Assembly (NCBI GenBank): GCA_963682175.1 | Contig: OY821772.1 | Span: forward strand, 20,514,743-20,578,742 | DNA from: Triglochin maritima | Taxonomy: Eukaryota > Streptophyta > Magnoliopsida > Alismatales > Juncaginaceae | Length of the DNA: 64,000 nt | Reading direction: 5' to 3' | Shown here: piece after piece, positions 1 to 11,183 of the stretch | Layout of the letters: each line of letters begins with the position of its first letter | Position numbering within the stretch: the stretch's first letter is position 1 | Notes under the pieces: generated by a model | The model's input: the letters and a program-made list of their open reading frames with translations, nothing else | What the model was told of the DNA's origin: nothing | Databases searched by the model: none | Position numbers and translations under genes: made by a program

Positions 1-104
1 GTGGCATACATACACAATAACACCAAGACAACCCACATAAAGTCTAGGAAAAGATGATTTAAATGTTACATTTCCATAAGGTCTAACATAAGTACTTTAA
101 TATA

Positions 105-1299
105 TCACTCTTTCAGCTCTTCTTCAAGCCAAAAGATACGGCTCTCCCCAGCAAGCATAAAAGATTGTCGGGTTGTAAAGTTTTTGAATTTTTGACACAT
201 TCTACCCCAGTCTCTTGTACCCGGTTTCACCCCACACTCCTCCAACAATTGTACGCATAACTCCATATTATATTTATTCAGCAATCCAGTTTCATCCTCC
301 CGTAAGGTCCTCATCTTTGACATTTCCTCTCGAATGCCATTGAGGTTGGACGTAATTGCAGCAGCTGCAGGCGCTAGCCTGGGCTTCTTTGGCTTCACAC
401 TGCCAGTTCCACTGGAACGTCGGCATATTGATTCCTCATTCTTCCCCTCACTTGACGCGCCAGTGTCTTCATCTTCATGCACGTCGATGCCCATAACGTG
501 GGAGGAGGTAGACTTCCCAGCTAGCAGTTCCAACTTCAAGCCAGGTTGTCCAGGTATGAAGTTTTTATCACCCTCAGATAAATGATCACCAAATATCACA
601 CAAAGTTCGTCCTCAAACTCTAAGCCTTGGGTCTTAAATCTGTCCACCTTATCTCTTTTCTACAATTTAAATGACATCAATATGAAGTGTTAGCATGCAC
701 ACGAACACAAATTTATAAAGGAATTGAAGGGGTTATACTACCTTAGAGGCCGCGGTCCACCACTCCTCGTCAGCAATGAACATCTTATTTTGGTCATCCC
801 ATCCAATTCCAGTTTGCTTCTTCAACCATTGCCAATTGCGATAAGCTATTTTTGTTTTATCCCAATGGTTCTTGTGTTGGGCCCGAGTGTAGTTTGTGCC
901 AGTTAATTTGAAGAAATTTTCTTCTAAATTTTTCTTCCCCTTCTTCGTTAGGACATGATCAACCTTGTTACCGGCACAGACCTCATCTAGGCACAACATA
1001 ACCCAAATGTTGTGGTGGTAAGAAGACCAGTGAGCCTTGATCCTCTTCCCATCTCCATTAACCTTCTTCTTATTTGTCTTTTCATGAACCCTATTTCCCC
1101 CAACAGCTTCATGAGGCGTCAATTGTGGAGATTCAGAAGAAGTGTGGTTCACATAACCAAATTTGTTGCTGCATTGGTGGAACGTGTGGGTGTCTATACT
1201 CCAACTGTCTGGATTGGGTGGAACCTCTTGCAGTTCTAACTCAGCTATCCAAGATTCATCGTTTGTCATTGTCGGTGGGGATCCCACTCCTTCATCCAT
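105..1299 (-). CDS. Myb/SANT-like DNA-binding protein of the Harbinger element
   Basis: In this superfamily the second protein binds transposon ends and brings the transposase to them in the nucleus. Exon 1 runs from the ATG at 1299 (reading MDEGVGSPP) down to 742. It contains a tryptophan-rich three-helix domain with motifs such as HHNIWVMLCLDEV, NHWDKTKIAYRNWQWL and TGIGWDD, resembling the Myb/SANT-like family of plant transposon proteins. A GT donor at 741 and AG acceptor at 660 define a likely 82-nt phase-0 intron. Exon 2 continues as KRDKVDRFK and ends at 105 with a Ser/Lys-rich linker and a C-terminal helical region. I chose the ATG at 1299 because upstream residues look like non-coding sequence. 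No internal stop is seen in the spliced model. Confidence 0.7.
660..741 (-). other. predicted intron in the Myb/SANT-like gene
   Basis: The minus strand reads AAG then GTAGTATAA at the donor and TTGTAG then AAAAGAGAT at the acceptor. Removing 82 nt keeps the reading frame and joins the two Myb/SANT-like parts. Without splicing, the first part ends at a TAA just after the donor. Confidence 0.65.
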
Positions 1300-1513
1300 G
1301 TAGCAACAACACTTATATTTATTGAAATAGTCAACGGAACCAAAATTTAATGATAACACAAACATTAACATAGTTGATAAATAGAGGTACCAAATGTTAC
1401 AAACATATCATTTAAAGAGTACATAACAACGTGCAACATTACAATAAACAATATAGGTGACGTAATATAGGTGGGTACAAGATGAATTACAACAAAGTTA
1501 TTTAATTTTCTCT

Positions 1514-2784
1514 TTACAATCCTCTACTCGTGGCAATTGCATCTCGGATGTGGTTGCGCAGTATGCCCATATCATTATCGTCTCCAGCTACCGGTTGACC
1601 TCCACCGTGATTAGAAGTGCTTGGGATTGTCGTGTCGTTATCGAACTCCACGGTTAAGGGGTCGTTGTTGTGATCAATTATGAAGTTGTGGAACGACATT
1701 GCAACCGCTACAAACTTCGCTTGGTCCTCGAGTGAGTATGACCCCATCATCTTTAACATACGCCATCTCATTTTGAGAACCCCAAACGCCCTCTCGATGA
1801 CATTCCTTAAGGAGGAGTGCATACTATTGAATATCTCCTCCCCTCCTTGGGGTTGGCTTGACTGGAATTCTGGAAGATGATAATGAGTATTTCTGTATGG
1901 AGCTAGAAACCCACGTCTATTGGGATAACCAGAGTCCACTAGATAATATTTGCCTACACATGGTGACGGTACAAATATCTATTATTGTAAGATGTAATTT
2001 TTTAGCAAATGCAAACTAAAAATTCTTTACTGCAGTTACCAGGTGGGGGCATCGGGAAGCAGTTGGACTCATAAATAACATGGTTTAGCACCCGATTGTC
2101 GTGTGCACTACCTTCCCAACCGGTTGACAAGAAAATAAATCGCATTTTGAAGTCACACACACCTAAAAAATTTTGAGTTGTGAACTTTGGTTGGCACCCA
2201 GACCGGTACATGGCTTGTTTTGCTTTTGGAACAGACGCATGAATATGTGTACCATCCAAGGCTCCTATGCAATCTTTAAAAAAAGGGAAGAACTTGCCAC
2301 CGTAGTGATGCAATATATGGTCAGGAATTGCATTAAGGTCGTCTATAGGTTTGATCATGTCACATGACCAAATGGCCATCGCTCTAAGAACATGATTAAT
2401 GTGACGACTAATTGTTTCTCCTGAGTGTTGAAAGTATTGTTGCAATGCTCGGTTGACAAGACCGTGGCCTAAGGCATATAAGAAAATATGCATCTGTTCT
2501 TCTACGGTTACATTTCTAGTTGGTGTTAGTAGTCCTTGTTCCTTAAAAGTATTACATAAATTAACGAATATGTGGGGTAGCATCCGACAGCCATCCAAGC
2601 ATACCCGGTAGTGACCGGTAAGTAAATCTTCAGTCCTCTGCTGCCCAGTACAAGGCACTGTGTGCACTTTAGTTTTGACCAGATATTTGTCTACCTAATC
2701 TTGAACACTATCCACGATAGCAGAAATCGCATTCTCTAGGTCCTCGTCATCCTCAAACTGTTGGTCCAATATTTCGGCACTCAT
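1514..2784 (-). pseudogene. HARBI1-like DDE transposase with one nonsense codon and one intron
   Basis: This is the catalytic transposase of the Harbinger element. Exon 1 starts at the ATG at 2784 and runs to 2040; exon 2 is 1953 to 1514. The N-terminal region shows ISRHINHVLRAM, a helix-turn-helix-like segment. The catalytic acidic residues are the D of GALDGTHI, the D of GWEGSAHDNRVL and the E of NVIERAFGVLK, matching DDE_4/HARBI1 enzymes. A GT-AG intron of 86 nt lies inside the PPG/KYYLVD motif and restores it exactly. A TAG stop at 2695-2697, early in exon 1, lies 29 codons after the ATG. An alternative downstream start would skip it but would remove the usual N-terminus. Family assignment is very secure; inactivity is inferred from the stop. 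Confidence 0.87.
1954..2039 (-). other. predicted intron in the transposase
   Basis: The donor is CCACCTG then GTAACT and the acceptor is ATGTGTAG then GCAAATAT on the minus strand. The splice joins a split glycine codon and rebuilds the conserved PPGKYYLVD motif. It is 86 nt and AT-rich. Confidence 0.75.
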
Positions 2785-3661
2785 GTTTGTTTAACTAATA
2801 AGGTAGTAAAAATAGGAAAAAAAATTAGTGGCACAAATATTTCAATTGACAACCCTATATTCCCTCTTGGGCTTTATCAACCATATATGTAATGAGAAAA
2901 CTATAAATCATAACTAATTATATGATGGCAGGTGTTCAATGAAAATCCTTAGGGAACTATTCAAACTTTCAAGTCTTTCAAGTCCTTAGGGAACAAAGTG
3001 TGTCTGACACTTTGTAAATTTAATAGCAAATCAAGTCCTTCAGAATCAAAGCAAAGTTCATACATAGTAATACAAAATTTAATACTACAACCAATCTAAC
3101 CAGGAAATGGGCCATTTAGCAAACACAATTTCAAATAAATAAAGATCATAGTTCAGATTCCCTCACACACAAGGTTGAATATAATTTTCTAAAACTTTTG
3201 TTGGTCAATAGTACATTAGAACCAAAATCAACAAACTTTGCTCATGCCCTAATGTCATCTTGTTTCGAGTAAGGAATTTGAAGACAAGGATTGAACTTAA
3301 TCGAAGTCAAGACGCTTACCTCTTCAGCTTCTGATCTTCGTCGAACTCCGGCTCACCAAGCGCCCAGAAGAACAACACCTATCCGCACGTCGGAGGGGAC
3401 AACGACAAATCCGACGGGGGACGGAAATCACGAAGGAATCTTCACGCAGATCTACTTTAGAGGCAGTGGCAGAACTTGTAATTCTTGGTTGGTTCACTTG
3501 TAATTATCTGAAATGTGTGGTGGTATTTTCGTCCCAAAAATAAGTGAGACCTCACGATCTAGCCAGGAGCTGGAGAAGCTGATGAAACGAGCTTCTCCAC
3601 TTGTGAACAAAAGTGGTGTTGGGATGCGGGCTGGAGCGGGGTTCCCTGGGAGCGCTACAGT
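2785..3661. other. Harbinger non-coding region between transposase start and right end
   Basis: This AT-rich stretch is followed from about 3290 by more GC-balanced sequence. It would hold the transposase promoter and subterminal binding sites. Short open frames here have no recognisable motifs. Nothing else is supported. Confidence 0.5.
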
Positions 3662-3741
3662 CGTTTGGATGTCGTCCAACAACTGTTGCGGCTTCTGGGA
3701 CGTGGAGGAGCCAGAACACCACGCATCCAAACGGGGTCTTA
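3662..3741. repeat. Harbinger right terminus with inverted subterminal arm and TTA
   Basis: CGTTTGGATG at 3662-3671 is the inverted match of CATCCAAACG at 3724-3733. The second copy continues GGGGTC and is followed by TTA at 3739-3741, the expected target duplication. This fits a terminal arm plus one subterminal binding site. Confidence 0.6.
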
Positions 3742-6300
3742 GTAGTGCTTCTAAAATTAAATTATATATATATCTCATCTAACTTTGTATTGATTCACTT
3801 GCTTAGTATAAGTTATATGAATTCTTAGTATCATGTTGATTAAAAGAGTATTTTGTAAAGTGGTTCAAGCATGTGATTATTACTTGTTAATTTTGATGCA
3901 TCACATGATCATTCACAACTATTACAAGCATTCATCTCGTGAGCACATAATATTCATTTTGATAGGTGCATATATATAGTACAATGTGATACATTATAGC
4001 GGAATTTGAATCACCATGTTACAAGTGATCATTGTTATTAAAAATTATATGTATTGGCCCAGAAGACAAATATCTTGTGATCATTGTTATTGAAAATGAT
4101 ATGCATTTGCCCAGAAGGTGAATATCTTAATATTCATACAATGCTACTATACAAAGATTTAGAGATTATTCATTTAAAGAGGGTTATGAAATTTTATGAT
4201 AATCTCTGAAGGATTCGTATGACCATCTAAATGACGTGAAAATAGAAATAGTTAATTAAGTAAAAATGCACGTCGATCTCTAAATCAAACCTTGTGACCA
4301 GAAGTTCATAGATATATAGAGATTAGTAGTAAAAGAAAAAAATAATTTATTTATCACTTTACAAATTAATGACCAAATACTCTTTTGGGTTATGCATCAC
4401 CAATGATTGAAGGTCATGAGAGTTGTTGGAAAATCACGATATCTTTCTTGTTTATTTTTTGGTTTGCCGGAAGCACACACTACAGAGTATCATGAAAACA
4501 AGAGCATAAGCAGTGGACTAAGTTTTGTGCAAATAAAAAGTATGAAATAAAGATGACATCAACGAGACGAAACATGCCCAGAAGTGCTTAAATAAAATCA
4601 TCTCTTATATTAATTATAGATGTCATCATTGGTATTATTTTTGTGAAGCTTTAGATAATTTTGTTGACTTCTATCACGATCAAAATGAGGTCAAATTTAT
4701 TGACCGATTTGAACAATAAAATGAGAGTCCCTCTGTTTTTTAAAATATCTCTCGATATTGATCATTATGGGGTCTTAAATTTTTTACATGATACATTAAT
4801 GTGCATATATACCTGCTAATATTATTTATTAATTTTATGGTAGATATACATCATGTTATGAATCTTCCCCTACCTTGCTTGTACAATAATGATTAAATTA
4901 TTTCCCTCCTACGATTTAAAGCTCCTGAAGGGCTAAGTTTTATTGTCCAATCCAGTAATCATATATATGATGTTCATTTTCTGGCATTAGGGGGAGAAGC
5001 TAGAAGCTTAAAGAATGTCAAGAAAATGTATTATATTGAACCTGAAGTTCATAAGAGAATATACGTACAAGTATGGTCGAACCTGAAGTTCATAAAATCA
5101 TTAGCTTGCAATATCTAGCAAGTAATTTTCATACGTTTTTATTGATCACAAAAGAGCGACTAAGTCTTATATTACTAGACATAAACCACATAATATAAAG
5201 TGGAGATTTCCACATGATAAAATATATTTGAGCTCAACCAACGCCGTAAGCGTGGACCATAACATATATTATTTTTGGAAATAAAATAAAAGTTAGTCAC
5301 TCTTATTACACCTCCTGAAGAGGTTATTCCTGAAGAATGTAAACCCGTAAAAATAAATGCAGCTGCTAAACAAAAGATTAAAGAAATTACGGGAAACGAT
5401 GAGGATTTGATTATTATTGACGTAAAACTTGCAATCAACTATATATGTTGATACGAGAGATATTAAATAATTATTAAAATTATCGGCAATTCATTCACCT
5501 TCTTAATAGCATGCTATATCAAGAAAAAAATAGATCCAAAACCTATGATATTATAATAATGCCAGAAGCATTCATATTTAATATAAACAAAAGAAGGCGA
5601 ACAATATAGAATAAACTCGCTAAATAAACATATTATTTGGACCTGTAGTCCTGATTTCTGAAACTATATCCCTGAAGGATACAAATAAAATCACAATAAC
5701 ATGTGATTCATTAAAGCGAGAAGTAATTTAAGGGTATTCGCAGGACCCAACATCCATCGTGATGTTGGTCATTCTCTCGTAATATTGATAATACGTTCTG
5801 TTATATGATCAATATGATATGCATATAAGATATGTTGTGACTTTAAAATTTTATAAGTCACTTAATATTGGTACATATATGAGAGTCCCTGAAGAACAAA
5901 GATGACAAAGTATATTATATAATAACAAGAATCAAAAGATGCACTATACAAAGATCACTATATGAAGAAACAAGTAAGAGTGTACATATAACCTCTTCAA
6001 ATCAAAGTGTTCCCAAAGAATGATACGAAGTTGATCTTAGTCGTCCATATATTTCACCCAATAACAAAATTTACTATTATTTATTATATGCATATGACTT
6101 GATGTCATAGGATCTCCAACAGAGATTTTGAAAAACTGGGAAATATTTAAATGACAGATTTTTAAATAAATGATTAGAGATAAACCATTTGTTTTTTGAC
6201 CTAAAGTTCGAACATTCTCCAGAAGAGAATTGGTACAATGATTCAATTGTAGAAAGAGAATATTGAAGACATATATTCTACTAAATGCTCATCTTAAAAA
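3742..6300 (+). pseudogene. highly decayed copia-like retrotransposon sequence
   Basis: The region is AT-rich with no long open frame. Scattered plus-strand fragments recall copia polyproteins. Around 4980-5060 a stretch reads LGGEARSLKN then EPEVHKRI, like the linker before RT in some copia lineages. Around 5300-5400 there is PEEVIPEECKPVKINAAAKQ, and around 6170-6300 a run resembles the RT segment that follows the catalytic loop. All are full of stops and frameshifts, so this is a weak assignment from residual pattern only. I see no LTR, PBS or intact motif. It could also contain more than one old element. Confidence 0.35.
4025..4128. repeat. 52-bp tandem duplication
   Basis: Two adjacent 52-bp copies (4025-4076 and 4077-4128) begin GTGATCATTGTTATT and end AATATCTT, differing at several bases. 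The copy boundary is exact, so a local duplication is likely. Confidence 0.75.
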
Positions 6301-7165
6301 TGTAGGAACATGAGGGTATACAATACTAATCACTTTTAAGCTAATTACCTACTCGTTTAACAATCAAAGATATGTGCAGCGGAATTTAAACTAAACAAGT
6401 AAGTAGGGAAGGAAGAAGCAAACCTCAATGAACACGGGGGTTTTACAGAGGTTCGGCCACCTCCTATGTCCTCTCTTGCAAGCTCCCCTCGACACTACGA
6501 GCTCTGCTGGCGTCTTCACTATCCACTCCCCGTTCCGGGCCGGAAGAGAACGCCTTTTACAAAACAAGCTCCACGAACACCCTCGTGAGCTTGACTTTCT
6601 TCTCTCACAATCCGAGAGGAACACTTCGGGCTTTCACCGAAGTCCTTGCTTCTTTACAATTGAAACTTGAGTGGAACACACTCTCTAACTTGAGCACACT
6701 TAGCTTATAATGTGGAATTGATGCTAATGTGTGGAAGTGTAAGCTTGGAGTGTTGGATTGGGGGAATTTGAGCTTGGGAGTTTCTCTCTAATGTATTGGA
6801 CAAGTAGTTGTAGGAGAGTTGTGTTAAAATGTATTTTACAACTCTTTATATAGGCATTAGAGAGAATATATCCGTTGGGGTTGATTGGGTGAGTGTTGGT
6901 GTAGGATACACAAAACAGAAACTCGTAGGACCCAATTCTGCCTCAAATCGGTCGACCGAATCGGGTATGTCGTTCGACCGTTTGGTCAAATAAGGTTTTG
7001 ACTAAGGTTCACTTAAGTGATCGGTAGAACGGACTCAGGGGATAGTTCGACCGTTCTAGGGTTTTTGCTCTGGGAAAATAGGATCGGTCGAACAAGGCAA
7101 TTTGGTGGTTCGACCGAAAAGGTCCATGCACTTTTGGGTTTGGGAAGAATTGACATGTTCTTGAC
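6301..7165 (-). repeat. truncated LTR of copia family A
   Basis: The start TGTAGGAACATGAGGG and the following sequence (CAGCGGAATTTAAA, GTTCCGGGCC, CACTTAAGTGATCGGT) match the complete family A LTRs at 22285 and 25504. About 600 bp of the far end is missing. The copy stops where the next copia fragment begins. One exact CGGTCGACCG at 6949-6958 and weaker variants remain. Confidence 0.8.
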
Positions 7166-7189
7166 AAGGTTTATATATAAATGTTATAA

Positions 7190-7402
7190 ATGTATGTTGA
7201 ATTGAGGGGGAGAATTATACGCTGCACTCTTTTCTCCTTCACCAAGTTTTTGTCCCACAGGGTTTTACTTGACAAGGTTTTTAATGTGGCAGACCGATCA
7301 AATGACAACTTTGTAGATCTATTCACCAAGTCGTTGCCTACCAGAGATTTTGAACGACTTGTTTTCAATATTGGTGTTCAACGATTGAAAAACGTTTATT
7401 GA
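7190..7402 (+). pseudogene. 3' end of a copia polyprotein, RNase H tail
   Basis: The translated end reads DNFVDLFTKSLPTRDFERL then VFNIGVQRLK, the characteristic C-terminal tail of plant copia RNase H (DLFTKALP...HNIGMRRL). It ends at TGA just before a GAGGGGGAG purine run. Upstream pol sequence is absent and family A LTR sequence abuts it. It is a remnant only. Confidence 0.8.
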
Positions 7403-7500
7403 AATGAGGGGGAGGATTATATGCTCTGCACTCTTTTTTGTTTTACTAAGTTTTTATCCCAACGAGTTTTCTTAGTAAGGTTTTTAACGAGGCAGACTGA
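7204..7500 (+). repeat. direct repeat around the copia tail
   Basis: A segment of about 95 bp beginning GAGGGGGAGAATTATA at 7204 recurs at about 7406 as GAGGGGGAGGATTATA. Both continue with CTGCACTCTTTT and GGTTTTTAA. The RNase H tail lies between the two copies, so the normal post-pol segment is duplicated across it. Confidence 0.65.
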
Positions 7501-7530
7501 AAAGCATATAGGTGAAGATCCAAAGGGGAG

Positions 7531-7758
7531 TGTTGTAAATATTATGCAATGGATGCTTCACCTTCACCTTCTCCTCCCATAACTCCATCAATCTCTCACA
7601 TTCTCATATATAAACTCTTGTAACATACACCCTTTCATTTGCCTCCTTTAATCTATAAATAGGAGACTATTGTAATACTTTTGTGAGCATGAAAATACAA
7701 CAATTATTCTTCCCCAAATTTTCTTCTTTTTTGTTCTTTATTCTTTTATTTTATAACA
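7531..7758 (+). repeat. short copia LTR (3' LTR) with preceding polypurine tract
   Basis: AAAGGGGAG at 7522-7530 is a good polypurine tract and is followed by TGTTGTAAATATT. The right end is set at TATAACA (7758), giving TGTTGT...ATAACA termini and a length of 228 bp. CTATAAATAGG near 7650 is a TATA box in the right place for a small copia LTR. The downstream boundary is inferred from the termini alone. Confidence 0.65.
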
Positions 7759-7829
7759 AATATCCATTAATTTTGATATTATTTTGATAGTCATTTTGCT
7801 TCTTTAATCCTAAGGAAACCGAAAAATAA
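7759..7829. other. AT-rich spacer
   Basis: Nothing recognisable; it separates the short LTR from the gag fragment. Confidence 0.4.
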
Positions 7830-8157
7830 TCAATTTTTTTTTCCTTTTTCTATAAATTCCAAATAATCTATAATATGATGTCTCATAGTGTGACCTCGAC
7901 ACATTTTATTCCCGTCAAACATAAGCCTAAGCTGGGGGGCCCTTGTGACGAAGGTGACTCCGTATTGAAACTTGACATGTTCCCACAAGGTATTTGCAGT
8001 TCGAAGCTTTTCGAACTCCAACAACAGGTCATCTCACATCGAACTCAAAATTGTAATGCGAGCAATACAATCATTCTTTTTCGAGGCATTATAGACATCC
8101 ATATTTCTGCGATACTGTGCAGTGTTGCCTTCTTCATGTGGGATCATGGTTTGGGTT
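7830..8157 (-). pseudogene. copia gag fragment G, downstream part
   Basis: Reading the minus strand gives motifs such as GNTAQYRRNMDVYNA, CIARITILSSMRDDLL and TANTLWEHVKFQYG, typical of the UBN2/gag domain of plant copia elements. The fragment stops exactly where the B2 LTR begins at 8158. The matching N-terminal part of a copia gag lies about 14 kb away at 21956-22071 on the same strand, so the two are likely halves of one gene split by the B2 insertion. No complete frame remains. Confidence 0.7.
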
Positions 8158-10204
8158 TGTAGGATTTCTAGTTTAATTGCACATATATATTTTCGAAATT
8201 TTTATGCACAATAAGGATCAATTACAATTTTCTATGATTTGTTTCATGCATGCATCAGTTTGTTTCAATAACTAGTTTCAAAACTTTATTAAAACAAACA
8301 TGGGCTCCGAATTTCCTACCTAGAAGTTCTCTAAAACTTCTTGAAGATCCGGAGACGTTGAGGATGCTTGTTGCTGCGTCGGATGCCTCCGAATATTAAC
8401 CAAACTCTAAACAAGATCGGAGAGAGAAGAGCTAGCCTCTCAATCTCCAATAGGGTTTAGAATCTAACTATTAACCCCTCTTTAGTTCCCTTGAGAAGAA
8501 GATCTATGAAAACTAAAACTAAACTTAAGAATTAAGGAAATTTCGTGGATAATTATGGAGAGAGAAGTTTACACAAGAAGATAATGAATTAATTAATAAG
8601 GTAATGAGATAAACTTGAATTTATAAGTTCTCTCCAAATTACCTATTCATGTGCAACCTCTTGCCCATGATTTCATGCAAACTTCCATCTAACCATCCAT
8701 TATTTGCTAACAAATAATCTTAGCCACGAATTAAATCAGTTATGGACCAATTCCTTGCATGATCTAATTAATTCTTAAATTTATTTTGCAGTAACCATCT
8801 GAATCGGTCGACCGTGTTGGAGGCTCGGTCGACCGTTTAGACCAAGTTTCGGTCGACCGTTCATGAACTCGGTCGACCGTTCGCAACAAAAATATTTCAT
8901 CGCAATGTTCGGTCGACCGACCGAACTACTTCGGTCGACCGAAAACGATCAGACGAAATTCCTGTAGCGATCGAGACACATCCGGTCGACCGTGCCACAT
9001 TCGGTCGACCGTTTACGGTTTAGCGGTCGACCGTTTTTGCACAGTACTGCAGACTCGTCGAATTTCGGTTTAACCCCTACAAAATTTGACATTTCGGGAT
9101 TAGTAGTAAGTTCACAACTTATGTAATATATTATCCTATGTAATGATAAATCATTACACCCCATAATATTTACATCACATATGAATTTAATTTAGATTCT
9201 AATTATGCTATTAATCACAACATAATTTTGATTTTGCTTATTCACCACATGTGTCATATTTTCTACATGAAACCCGACACACCTTATGAACTCAAAATCC
9301 CCATTTCTTGTTTCCCAGTTTTGTGGTGTGACCTATAGGAGGATCTAAACAATGTTGGCAGTGATATTAAGAGCTTAATATCACAAGATATAAGCGGTAT
9401 CTAGCTACACATTATAGCTCCCAATTAGTTGGATGTCTTAATTCCACTCGAACCAAAACCCGATCCATTTAGTGATGGAGTGCACCACTTGTGTCTGTCC
9501 CTTGCCTCATAATATTAAGAATACACACAAAGTAGTATTGTGTCATCTTTGTATTAGTATTCATTTCTTGATCTCTTTAAGCTAGTTATAAATATGTGAC
9601 TTAACTCAAATCACATTGTGCACATTATAACTTTGATTTATCAAGGGGCCCACTAATATCATCACTCAATTAAGAGGGGCAATGACAATCTTTTGACTAA
9701 CTATCTTCTCCAACAAAAGTCATACTTAACCAACCAATGCCTTTGCACTACACTCATTGATAGCTTAAGACACTAGTCTAATTAAGCACTCCTTAAGTGA
9801 TCGGATATAAGTCTCATATCAAAGGACCGAGGACACAGTAAAATATTAATGACACAGAAATACACTTCTATAATATTTTACGTATTAGGTCAATTCTGTA
9901 TACAAAAGTAATATTTTCCTCTTTTGCCTACCCGTGTTGTCACTCACTTGTAGAGCTACAATGATCTATGACCAACACGAAAATCTTAACTCGGTAATTA
10001 ATGTCTCATGTTAATTACCATGATTGCGAATATCTTTTGTTTTATGTAAACCAATATCTTTTAGAGCTCTACGGTTAATGACCAAGAGCCTCTTCCTTAA
10101 CACTTCTAAAAGAAGAATAATATAAACAAGGAACAAAATGATTTCTCATTCAATTCATAATAATTGACATTTAAAAGTAAAATTTTTAGAACACATTCCC
10201 TTCA
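8158..10204 (-). repeat. B2 3' LTR (2047 bp)
   Basis: It starts TGTAGGATTTC and ends ACACATTCCCTTCA on the plus strand, the inverse of the B1 LTR termini TGAA...CCTACA. It is adjacent to the reversed polypurine tract ATCTCCCACTT. It contains nine exact CGGTCGACCG palindromes at 8805-9033. Confidence 0.9.
8805..9033. repeat. CGGTCGACCG palindrome cluster in B2 LTR
   Basis: Exact 10-bp palindromes begin at 8805, 8826, 8850, 8870, 8910, 8932, 8983, 9002 and 9024. Most neighbours are 19-24 bp apart, with two larger gaps of 40 and 51. Each carries three CpG sites. The cluster lies in U3, upstream of the LTR's TATA-like region in the element's own orientation. Confidence 0.95.
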
Positions 10205-11183
10205 TCTCCCACTTGTTATCAAAGTTTTCTTTCACATACATTCTTAATGCATAAAACATTAATAACTAGGGTAACCTTCTCAAATCACTTATCAAGACAA
10301 TCCACATGGAACGTCAGATCCATGGACTCAAAATATATTTCGACTCTTAGCTTGGTATGAAGGTTTGTTGAATGGATCAGTTGTGTCACTGTTGTGTCCA
10401 CCCATTTATTTATTTTGTCTTTCGTTGGTGGTTGAGTTAGCTGTAGTGATATTACTCCTAACTACACTAGCTCATACCTCCACCTTCGATAATGATGACG
10501 CATCATCATTCCAACCTCCTATTGTCAAGAATCCCTATGAGAATTGCATCAAAATAGTCCTCGACTATTTTCTCATTTGTCCTCCATAAACAAGAACCTT
10601 ATCTTTAGTCCGGTTAAGGTACTTCAGAATATTCTTGATAGCAATCCTACGATTAGGACTTGCGTTGGATTGGTGACTACTTGTTACGTTTAGAGCATAC
10701 GAGATATTGAGTGTTGTGCAAGTCATCGTGTACTCCAAGTCTTTACGTGATTGAGCACGTTGAGACTTCTTGAGTTGCACACCTATACTCATACTTATTG
10801 GCACATTGTCCATATTGGAATTGTTCACCCTGAACATTTCCAAGACCTTGTCAATGTATGCACGTTGACTGAAGCCAATGAGTCTACGGAATGTATCTCA
10901 ATGTATCTTGATTCTCAAGATGTATTGAGCCTCATCCATATCTTTTCATTGAACATGCCGATTTCAATGAAATTTCTCGTTTGCTAATGCTAAGGTATAT
11001 GATTGCTCATGAGCAATATGTCATCGACATATAAGATCAGAAGTACTACATCGCTCCCACTAATCTCCTTGTACATACAAGGTTCTCCTATTCTTTGAAT
11101 GAAGTGAATCTTCTTCACCTCTTCGTCAAAGTGTTTGTTCCAACTCCTCGATGCTTGCTTCAATCCATAAATGGATCTTTGAA
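10205..11183 (-). pseudogene. B2 pol remnant: end of RT and RNase H
   Basis: On the minus strand an RT segment reads QRSIYGLKQASRSWNKHF and then the catalytic loop LILYVDDILLMSN. A further segment, VQLKKSQRAQSRKDLEY then LKYLNRTKDKVLVYGGQ, belongs to the RT-RNase H connection. Frameshifts separate the pieces and the RNase H proper is heavily altered up to the LTR. Protease, integrase and the first half of RT are absent: the gag reading passes straight into the RT segment near 11183. Compare the complete pol of B1. Confidence 0.85.

Larger units (their letters stand above)
1..3738 (-). mobile_element. PIF/Harbinger DNA transposon, left end outside window
   Basis: The element carries the two genes typical of PIF/Harbinger transposons, a HARBI1-like DDE transposase and a Myb/SANT-like protein, both on the minus strand. 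The right end is placed at 3738 because an arm reading CATCCAAACGGGGTC is followed directly by TTA, the usual 3-bp target site of this superfamily. The same arm occurs inverted about 60 bp inside the end. No matching left terminus is visible, so the element starts before base 1. The transposase has an in-frame stop, so this copy is probably inactive. The superfamily call is firm; the exact right boundary is an inference. Confidence 0.85.

Noticed and set aside
5175..5438. Minus-strand hydrophobic 87-codon frame
   Set aside because: AT-rich shadow frame in decayed DNA with no family resemblance.
8805..9033. CRISPR-like array
   Set aside because: Only a 10-bp palindrome repeats; linkers are too short and related between copies, and the locus is inside plant LTRs.
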